Of a DNA stretch of 12,019 nt, positions 6,953 to 12,019 are shown one piece after another (positions within the stretch are counted from its first letter, which is position 1; every line of letters starts with the position of its first letter). Both the position numbers and the translations under genes were made by a program. The DNA is from an uncultured Succinivibrio sp. (GTDB lineage: Bacteria > Pseudomonadota > Gammaproteobacteria > Enterobacterales > Succinivibrionaceae): the NCBI GenBank assembly GCA_900754255.1, contig CAAECI010000048.1:1-12019 (forward strand), written 5' to 3'. Below the pieces are notes generated by a model. That model was not told the DNA's origin. It made no database searches and saw only the letters and a program-made list of their open reading frames with translations.

Positions 6953-7390
6953 ATGTTCAAAATCATCAACCGCAGTTTGTTGACCGGCCTTTTATTCATA
7001 TCCTCAACGGCTTTTTGCGCCGAGACGGCCACGGGAGTTCTTCCCTATGAAAATTGGTTGTCTATGCTGCAAAAATCCCTGACGGGACCGGTAGCCTTTT
7101 CCGTATCGCTCATAGGCATAGTTTCATGCGGAGCCACGCTTATATTTGCAGGAGGTGAAATAGGACGATTTTTACGATCGCTCATTTATATAGTGCTGGT
7201 CATGACCCTGCTTGTCGGTTCCAACTCGCTCATGACGCGCTTTTTTAACGGCGCCGTGATCGCCGACACATCCTGTGCACCGCACGTTTGTACCTACCCT
7301 GATCATGCCCTGGAGCTCATGTCGCACGCAAAAGACAGGGACGATGAGTTGAGCCTCATCTTAAACGGCGAACAGGGGATGCTTTCATGA
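6953..7390 (+). CDS. trbC: TrbC/VirB2 conjugative pilin precursor, probably cyclised
   Basis: Precursor of the extracellular pilus subunit. The signal peptide is residues 1-23 (KxxxR n-region, hydrophobic core, FCA/ET cleavage). Then comes the TrbC signature LPYENWL (30-36) and SLTGPVAF (42-49), with two membrane helices at about 46-68 and 75-92. Gly100 is followed by AVIA and a hydrophilic 41-residue tail with two cysteines (C108, C113). From memory, RP4 TrbC is also a 145-residue precursor, in which the signal peptide and C-terminal tail are removed and TraF trims a tetrapeptide AEIA after a Gly to give a 78-residue head-to-tail ring. Here cleavage after A23 and G100 would leave 77 residues. 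AAGGAGA (6941-6947) is a strong SD. The gene overlaps trbD by ATGA. The family is secure; cyclisation is inferred. Confidence 0.92.
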   Translation: MFKIINRSLLTGLLFISSTAFCAETATGVLPYENWLSMLQKSLTGPVAFSVSLIGIVSCGATLIFAGGEIGRFLRSLIYIVLVMTLLVGSNSLMTRFFNGAVIADTSCAPHVCTYPDHALELMSHAKDRDDELSLILNGEQGMLS

Positions 7391-7674
7391 ATAAAAGAAG
7401 CACTCATATCTACCGCTCCCTGACACAGCCAAGACTGCTTATGGGCTGTGATCGTGAACTTTTGATGAGCCTTTTCATCATCTGCTCGGCGATAGTTGCA
7501 AGCTCGCTGTCTCTTGCGGGAGTACTGTGCGCCGCCTTGGCTTTTGCCGTAGGTTTTCCGCTGCTCTATTGCATGGGACAACGCGATCCCTTGTGGCGTC
7601 ACGTTTTTTTGCGCGCCCTACGCTATCAAGAATTTTACGTTTCCAAGAGGATTTTAAATAAGGAAAAATCATGA
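7387..7674 (+). CDS. trbD: TrbD/VirB3 inner-membrane component of the T4SS
   Basis: A short membrane protein of 95 residues that works with the VirB4 ATPase in pilus biogenesis. The VirB3/TrbD pattern is visible: an N-terminal YRSLTQPRLLMGCDRELLM segment, a hydrophobic hairpin at about 26-62 (two helices broken by a short turn), then a basic, aromatic DPLWRHVFLRALRYQEFY segment and a charged end. The start ATG overlaps the trbC stop, and its own stop overlaps the trbE start, both as ATGA, so the three genes are translationally coupled. The residue-level assignment relies as much on position between trbC and trbE as on sequence. Confidence 0.9.
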   Translation: MNKRSTHIYRSLTQPRLLMGCDRELLMSLFIICSAIVASSLSLAGVLCAALAFAVGFPLLYCMGQRDPLWRHVFLRALRYQEFYVSKRILNKEKS

Positions 7675-10067
7675 TCAATCAATGGATGATCCCTGTTTTG
7701 CAGGGGCTGAGCATAATCTGCGCGCTCTTATTTGCCGGCGCCGCCTTTTATTGCGTACGATCCTGCTTTGCGCTGTGTCCGTACGATCGCAAATACCCGG
7801 CCTTTGCCGATCTGCTGCCTTATCTTTGCTATGAGGGGGACGGTGTCATACTTTTGAAAAACGGCTTTCGTATGTCCGTATACGAACTCTCAGGTATCGA
7901 CGACGCCTCCATGACACCGGCACAGATCAACCACGTCTGCGAGCTTATAAAACGTTTTCTAATGAGTGCCGACGGACGCTTCACCTTGCATTTTGATCTG
8001 CTACGAAGCCGGGATCTGCCCATGAGCTCAGGCATTTATCACGGTGATCAAAATGCCGCGCTTTTAAACGAGTCTCATCAGCGTCTGCTTGTAAATACTC
8101 CCTTTTTTAAAAACAAGCTGTATTTGTCCGTAAGTTGTAAGAGGGATCTTACGGGAGATCTGCATAGCGGCCATAACTCCTTTGTAAAGGAGCGCGATGC
8201 GATGTGCACGCTTTTGGATACGGTGCTAAGCCCTAATCTTTTGATAACAAAGGATGGATGTCGCTTTGATCCCCTGCTTACGTATTTAAAATCTGCAATC
8301 TTTTGTAAGATACAAGACGTTGCAAGCGCTCAATCTCAGTATGCTCCGCTTGATGCCGTGCTGGGATCATACGAATTTAACACCGGATTTATCCCCAAGC
8401 TCAACGGCAGGATGTATGCCGTGGTGGCTTTAGATGCTTATCCTGCCGATTCTGTTCCCGGCATGATGCTCGATTTATCCGCACTGCCCTTTGAATATCG
8501 TTTTTGTACCCGCTTTAAATGCTTCGACACCACCAAGAGCGCCGTATTCCTGCGTCATCGTCGTCGCCTCTTTGAGCAAAGACTTCACGGCTTTTTCAAT
8601 CAGATTTTTAATATAAAAAGCAACCGCAACGATAAGGATGCGTTAAAGCAGATTGACGATATCGAGGAGGGCTTGGGAAAGCTTAACTCCAAAGACGAAA
8701 ACTTCGGATCCATATCTCAGGTATGCATCATCCCGGGAGACGATCTTCCATCCTTAAAAAAGAAATGTCTCAAGTGCATAAACGCGATCGAGGATGCAGG
8801 CTTCACCGCCCGTATCGAGACCATCAATGCCGTTGAGGCTTATTTGGGATCATTGCCGGGTGAGTGCGAATGTAACCTGCGCCGTCCCTTAATTAACATC
8901 TCCGCCGTCCCCAATCTCATTCCGCTTTATCTCAAATGGCAAGGAGAAAATATAAGTCCGTGCAAGACCTATATCCCGCAGGAGCCGCTTTTGCAGGCCG
9001 AAGGGGCAGAAGGCGGGATCTTCAGGCTCAATTTACACTCAGGCGATCTCGGCAATACCTTGGTCTCAGGCCCTCCGGGATCGGGAAAATCAGTATTGCT
9101 AAACGCCATAATTCACTCCCTGCTACGTTACAAGAATATGAAGATTTGGGCCTTCGAGCGCGGTCACTCGCTCTACGCGCTGTGCCGTAAGCTTAACGGA
9201 GAGCACGTGCTATTGGACGGCAGCGTCAGATTCTGTCCGCTTGAGGAACTCAAGAGCTTGGATGATTTTGCCCGCGCGCGATCCTTTATACGCATACTTG
9301 CAAACGGCGGAGCGCGGATGAATGCAGATGCCGAAACCGCATTAAACACCGCGTTGCACATGCTGTGCTCCGAAAAGCAGGCCTGCTCACTGTCGGATCT
9401 GTATTTATTATGCTCGGGCAATGAAGATCTCAAGCTGGCATTGAAGCCCTATCTTTTGGAAAACGGTAACGGGATCTTAGACGGTACCTTCAATCCAGGC
9501 TTTAAGAGCAATTTGAACGTATTCGAATGCGCCTCGCTCCTTGATCGTCCCGACGACTGTACGCCCGTTTTGATACATCTGCTCTCCAAAATAAGACGCG
9601 AGTGCGAAAGCAATTCCCAGCCTAAGGCGCTGATCTTAGACGAGGCCTGGCTGATGCTTAAAAACGGGATATTTTTAACCGAGCTCATATCTTGGTTAAA
9701 AACTCTGCGCAAGCACAACACCTTGGTCATCATTGCCACGCAATCCTTACTTGATCTTTCCTCCTCAAACCAGATGGGAGGCTTTCTTGACTGCATAAAA
9801 ACCCGTATCTATCTGCCCAATCCGGACGCCTGCCAGCAAAGCCTTATGAAGCTCTACACTGAATGCGGGCTTAATGAAACGCAGATCAAGGCCGTCGCCG
9901 CCGGGATAGGGAAAAAGGAAGCCTTTTTACAAAAGGACGGACATTTTTGCAAATTCTCATTGCTGTTATCGGACGATGAAAAGGAGATCTTCACGCTGGC
10001 AGGAAGCAAGGCCCTGGAGCACTCCTTTGCCAATGACGATCCCATCAAAGGGGATCTCGCATCATGA
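7671..10067 (+). CDS. trbE: TrbE/VirB4 ATPase of the T4SS
   Basis: The largest and most conserved T4SS ATPase, thought to extract pilin from the membrane and energise assembly. It has an N-terminal membrane segment at about 8-33 (MIPVLQGLSIICALLFAGAA), a long central CagE/TrbE/VirB domain, Walker A GPPGSGKS at 467-474 (K473) and Walker B LILDEAW at 654-660 (D657, E658), followed by an RKH-containing helix and ATQSLLDLS, the usual VirB4 sensor region. Its 798 residues are slightly shorter than typical TrbE. The frame is intact with no sign of decay. It starts inside the trbD stop (ATGA), and its own stop overlaps an ATG that opens only a 22-codon reading frame, the first sign of missing downstream genes. 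The N-terminal helix and the segment after it are unusually rich in cysteine. Confidence 0.95.
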   Translation: MINQWMIPVLQGLSIICALLFAGAAFYCVRSCFALCPYDRKYPAFADLLPYLCYEGDGVILLKNGFRMSVYELSGIDDASMTPAQINHVCELIKRFLMSADGRFTLHFDLLRSRDLPMSSGIYHGDQNAALLNESHQRLLVNTPFFKNKLYLSVSCKRDLTGDLHSGHNSFVKERDAMCTLLDTVLSPNLLITKDGCRFDPLLTYLKSAIFCKIQDVASAQSQYAPLDAVLGSYEFNTGFIPKLNGRMYAVVALDAYPADSVPGMMLDLSALPFEYRFCTRFKCFDTTKSAVFLRHRRRLFEQRLHGFFNQIFNIKSNRNDKDALKQIDDIEEGLGKLNSKDENFGSISQVCIIPGDDLPSLKKKCLKCINAIEDAGFTARIETINAVEAYLGSLPGECECNLRRPLINISAVPNLIPLYLKWQGENISPCKTYIPQEPLLQAEGAEGGIFRLNLHSGDLGNTLVSGPPGSGKSVLLNAIIHSLLRYKNMKIWAFERGHSLYALCRKLNGEHVLLDGSVRFCPLEELKSLDDFARARSFIRILANGGARMNADAETALNTALHMLCSEKQACSLSDLYLLCSGNEDLKLALKPYLLENGNGILDGTFNPGFKSNLNVFECASLLDRPDDCTPVLIHLLSKIRRECESNSQPKALILDEAWLMLKNGIFLTELISWLKTLRKHNTLVIIATQSLLDLSSSNQMGGFLDCIKTRIYLPNPDACQQSLMKLYTECGLNETQIKAVAAGIGKKEAFLQKDGHFCKFSLLLSDDEKEIFTLAGSKALEHSFANDDPIKGDLAS

Positions 10068-10132
10068 GAACGCTATGCCCCATGCCTGCATACAAAACGC
10101 TCTTTAGTATTTTTATCTTGATTAACAAATAA
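10064..10132 (+). pseudogene. 22-codon relic coupled to trbE, possibly the start of a lost trbJ (VirB5)
   Basis: ATG 10064 overlaps the trbE stop in the same ATGA arrangement used at trbC/D and trbD/E. The frame reads MRTLCPMPAYK, then a hydrophobic TLFSIFILI, and stops at 10130-10132. A basic start followed by a hydrophobic run resembles the beginning of a signal peptide. In many Trb operons the gene after trbE is trbJ, a secreted VirB5-like protein. I infer a truncated trbJ; the alternatives are a short leader peptide or chance. Confidence 0.35.
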
Positions 10133-10145
10133 TTTTTCATAAATT
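10118..10145 (+). promoter_or_regulatory. Candidate sigma70-type promoter in the trbE-trbF gap
   Basis: TTGATT (10118-10123) and TAAATT (10140-10145) are separated by 16 bases in AT-rich DNA, pointing toward trbF. Each box matches consensus at four of six positions. It could drive trbF-trbG independently after loss of the genes that once connected them to trbE. Confidence 0.3.
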
Positions 10146-10307
10146 GCGCCAAATCTCCGCCTCTATATCGGACATTTTGCAGCCAAGAAATAAAGAGGCC
10201 TTTTACGCGCCTTTATGAGATCTAGGAATTTATAAATTTTACGACAAACAAGGAGAGCACCTACGGCCGCATTTGACCGCGCTTTTGCGGCTTAAGGCGT
10301 TGTTTAT
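10133..10307 (+). other. Non-coding gap between trbE and trbF with hairpins and an orphan Shine-Dalgarno
   Basis: All frames are closed by stops and the stretch is more AT-rich than the genes around it. It holds an imperfect hairpin (about 10191-10216, TAAAG-GC arms), a 12-base palindrome AATTTATAAATT (10227-10238), a strong SD-like AAGGAGAG (10250-10257) with no ATG or GTG at usable distance, and a stem GCCGCA/TGCGGC (10266-10271, 10286-10291) just before trbF. The other trb genes overlap or lie 11-20 bases apart, so a 240-base space is out of character. It is consistent with a deletion scar or with a new promoter region. Confidence 0.5.
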
Positions 10308-10967
10308 ATGGATCAAAAAACTTTGGAAAATAATACCGTCGCCCCCGCCGGCGCATATCGCAACAATATGATATTGACAACTGTGCGAGAGCGCCTGCTG
10401 CCGCTCTGCTTTGCCTTTACCGGGGCAGCCTTCGGGATGATAAGCCTTTGCGCCTATGTTTATGAAAGCTCGCGTCTTAGCGTAGTGCCGTATGTTGTAA
10501 CCGTAGATAAAACGGGAGCTGTCATTGCCCGGGACGATTTAAAGGGGGAAACCAGCATCCCCGATCGGGTTGTGGCCGCGGATCTCGGATCCTTCATCAT
10601 GAACCTACGCCTGCACACTGAGGATAAAGATCTTTACAAAAAGGCCTTTTACTCGGTATTTGCCCATCTTAAGGAAAATACCCAAGCGCTACAGGAGGTT
10701 ATCGACTTCTACAAGGCAAAAGACGATCGTAAGGATGCATATATCCATGCTGAGATCATGAATATTCTGCGCATATCTGATCAGGTATTCCAAATCGACT
10801 GGTGCGAGACGGGATCGGAAAACACCAAGCGCTGTCTGCGCTCGCAGCTTACCTACGAGCTGCAAAAGCCTACAACGGATCCTGAAGCTCTTAGTTTAAA
10901 TCCTCTCAGTCTCAAGATCCTAAGGCTCGATATAAGTCCGCTTAATGCTCAGGCAATCGCAGGTTAA
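10308..10967 (+). CDS. trbF: TrbF/VirB8 bitopic inner-membrane scaffold protein
   Basis: An assembly factor linking inner-membrane and outer-membrane parts of the T4SS. It has a short cytoplasmic N-terminus (1-27), one transmembrane helix at about 31-50 (LLPLCFAFTGAAFGMISLCAY), then a periplasmic VirB8-like domain opening with RLSVVPYVVTVDKTGAVI, the typical TrbF/VirB8 motif after the membrane helix. At 219 residues it is close to family size. The frame has an upstream stop at 10293-10295, which limits the start; ATG 10308 has only a weak AAGG (10294-10297) at 10-base spacing. trbG begins 20 bases after its stop. A sound frame and typical domain suggest it was functional until recently or still is. 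Confidence 0.88.
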   Translation: MDQKTLENNTVAPAGAYRNNMILTTVRERLLPLCFAFTGAAFGMISLCAYVYESSRLSVVPYVVTVDKTGAVIARDDLKGETSIPDRVVAADLGSFIMNLRLHTEDKDLYKKAFYSVFAHLKENTQALQEVIDFYKAKDDRKDAYIHAEIMNILRISDQVFQIDWCETGSENTKRCLRSQLTYELQKPTTDPEALSLNPLSLKILRLDISPLNAQAIAG

Positions 10968-10987
10968 CCCCATAAGGTCCATTCATT

Positions 10988-11869
10988 ATGAACAGGTGCA
11001 TTTTGGCTCTATTTTTCCTAACGGCTATGCCGCTCTCGTATTGCGTACAAGGTGATGCAGATCTTGACAATTACCTTAACGAAAGCGAGCGCTTCATCCC
11101 CGACAAGCGCGAGCGGGCGGCACTTAATTCCTTAAAGCGGGGAATGGAGCACTCCGCCTCGGGAGTGTCCTCACGCCCGGGCGAGGTGGTTTTCAGCTAC
11201 GGACAGGGGCATCACTCGTTGGTATGTGCCGTGCTTGAATTATGTGACGTGGCCTTAGAGGGAGGAGAGCACATATTAAGCGTACAAATCGGCGATTCAT
11301 CGCGCTGGAGCGTGGATACGGCCGTATCGGGATCCGGTGAAAACGAGGTCGAGCACCTCATTATCAAGCCCTATGAAAGCAATCTTAAAACCTCGCTCAT
11401 GATCTCAACTGATCGTCGTGCCTATCATTTGTCCTTGCGCTCCTCCGTCGAGGAATATATGCCCTCGGTACGTTTTATGTACCCGGACGATCGCCTCGGA
11501 GCCTTTTCAAATTCAAGAGTACCCTTAAGGCTACCATCGCGTGCACATGACACGGCTTATCGCAAGACGCCGGTGATCGAACAGGCCGTCGAAAATGCCG
11601 CCGTCATCTCCGATGACTTTGAGATCACGGGCGATGAGGAGATCTGTCCCTTAAAGGTTGTGTACGACGGGCGGCGTACGGTGATCACCATGCGCGGCGA
11701 TCTTACCAGTATGCCCGTACTGACCGTCAACGGTACCAACGGAGGAGTTGCCGCCAACTACAGACTGCTCGGCAATGATTACATAGTAGACGGACTGATA
11801 CGCTCCGCAACCCTAAGGACCGTACCTGCCGATGGCAATTTCGAAGCCGTCATCACCTACATAGGATAA
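10988..11869 (+). CDS. trbG: TrbG/VirB9 periplasmic/outer-membrane core component of the T4SS
   Basis: Part of the outer-membrane core complex together with VirB7 and VirB10 proteins. It has a short signal peptide (about 1-22, MNRCILALFFLTAMPLSYC). The Tyr before Cys19 makes a lipobox unlikely. The N-terminal VirB9 domain includes FSYGQGHHSLVCAVLELCDV (69-88), the GEHILSVQIGDSSRW segment and the TDRRAYHLSL segment. The C-terminal CagX/VirB9 domain includes VYDGRRTVITM, VNYR-type NYRLLGNDYIVDGLIRSATLR and the final ITYIG. Its 293 residues fit the family. AAGG (10974-10977) is the SD. Its end contains the AGGA (11863-11866) that serves the next start codon, so the following gene was translationally coupled to it. 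Confidence 0.9.
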   Translation: MNRCILALFFLTAMPLSYCVQGDADLDNYLNESERFIPDKRERAALNSLKRGMEHSASGVSSRPGEVVFSYGQGHHSLVCAVLELCDVALEGGEHILSVQIGDSSRWSVDTAVSGSGENEVEHLIIKPYESNLKTSLMISTDRRAYHLSLRSSVEEYMPSVRFMYPDDRLGAFSNSRVPLRLPSRAHDTAYRKTPVIEQAVENAAVISDDFEITGDEEICPLKVVYDGRRTVITMRGDLTSMPVLTVNGTNGGVAANYRLLGNDYIVDGLIRSATLRTVPADGNFEAVITYIG

Positions 11870-11873
11870 AAAC

Positions 11874-11942
11874 ATGTCAGAAACACAAAAAAAATTGGAA
11901 CAGGGAAGCACCAAGGGCAAAGCAATATATCTTTATTTGTAA
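11874..11942 (+). pseudogene. trbI: Truncated start of trbI (VirB10), 22 codons
   Basis: ATG 11874 has a well-placed AGGA (11863-11866, 7-base spacing) inside the trbG stop region. The frame begins with the hydrophilic MSETQKKLEQGSTKGK and then runs into AIYLYL and TAA at 11940-11942. VirB10/TrbI proteins begin with a short charged cytoplasmic tail before a membrane helix, and the next gene after trbG in many Trb operons is trbI. RP4 has the lipoprotein gene trbH first, but this start has no lipoprotein signal. I infer a trbI cut off near 11920-11942. The identity rests on position and charge only, since too little is left for homology. Confidence 0.4.
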
Positions 11943-12019
11943 CTATTCAGAACCCTGACCAAGAATGATCTCTGCACGGCCGTTGAAAGCAGCAGTCAAT
12001 GCAGTAAAAGCATCGATGC
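11943..12019 (-). CDS. 3' end of an unidentified minus-strand gene, truncated by the window
   Basis: Reading leftward from the window edge, the frame gives 24 residues (IDAFTALTAAFNGRAEIILG, then QGSE) and a TAG at 11945-11943. The codons are mostly T-ending for Ala, Thr, Gly and Ser (GCT, ACT, GGT, TCT), unlike the C-ending codons frequent in the trb genes. That bias is often seen in highly expressed genes, although 24 codons are few. Its stop touches the stop of the truncated trbI with no base between. I do not recognise the family. An alternative is that the frame is accidental; the same 77 bases are also open in one plus-strand frame. Confidence 0.35.
   Translation of the reverse strand, partial: IDAFTALTAAFNGRAEIILGQGSE

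Noticed and set aside
254..10161. A similar 18-base motif, TGCGCCAAA.CTCC.CCT, near 254-271 and again near 10144-10161.
   Set aside because: Only two imperfect copies are seen, both in non-coding DNA and in different contexts. That is too little to call a repeat family without a genome search.
5741..11942. ATTTGTAA occurs at 5741-5748 and 11935-11942, flanking the trb operon like a target-site duplication.
   Set aside because: Eight AT-rich bases recur by chance over 6 kb. The left copy overlaps the sstT2 terminator, and no integrase or terminal inverted repeats support an element ending there.
1..12019. CRISPR arrays, tRNA or rRNA genes, and insertion sequences.
   Set aside because: I found no regularly spaced repeats, no tRNA-like cloverleaf with TTCRA arm, no rRNA signature and no transposase motifs. 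The minus-strand stub at the right edge is too short to call a transposase.

Overview
The window looks like Gram-negative chromosomal DNA of medium GC. It encodes an outer-membrane beta-barrel C-terminus, a RimO/SstT housekeeping block and a P-type (Trb/VirB) type IV secretion operon. My guess is an anaerobic gammaproteobacterium of the Succinivibrionaceae type. That guess rests on gene style only and is weak.

Left part (1-5772), chromosomal backbone, all on the + strand. It opens with the tail of an outer-membrane beta-barrel protein and its terminator. Next is a family II Mn-dependent inorganic pyrophosphatase with an unusual signal-peptide-like N-terminal extension, also with its own terminator. 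Then come rimO (ribosomal protein S12 methylthiotransferase) and two tandem sstT genes for Na+/serine-threonine symporters, about 86 % identical by my manual count. Each sstT copy ends in a strong rho-independent terminator, and the second copy has its own TATAAT promoter box and a small inverted repeat in its leader.

Middle (5773-5996), an AT-rich intergenic region holding a tight GC-rich hairpin and a larger two-part hairpin just upstream of the secretion operon.

Right part (5997-11942), a trb-type mating-pair-formation operon in the order trbB (VirB11 ATPase), trbC (VirB2 pilin), trbD (VirB3), trbE (VirB4 ATPase), gap, trbF (VirB8), trbG (VirB9), then a trbI (VirB10) start cut off after 22 codons. 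trbC/trbD and trbD/trbE overlap by ATGA. The pilin keeps what looks like the RP4-type cyclisation site (Gly followed by AVIA). The operon is nevertheless incomplete here. trbJ (VirB5) and trbL (VirB6), which in many Trb systems lie between trbE and trbF, are absent. In their place is a 240-bp non-coding gap that begins with an ATGA-coupled 22-codon relic and contains an unused Shine-Dalgarno sequence. At the right end the aborted trbI abuts, stop to stop, the end of an unrelated minus-strand gene. No relaxase, coupling protein, integrase or transposase is visible. The locus is best read as a decaying or rearranged conjugation module next to core genes, or one whose missing parts lie elsewhere.
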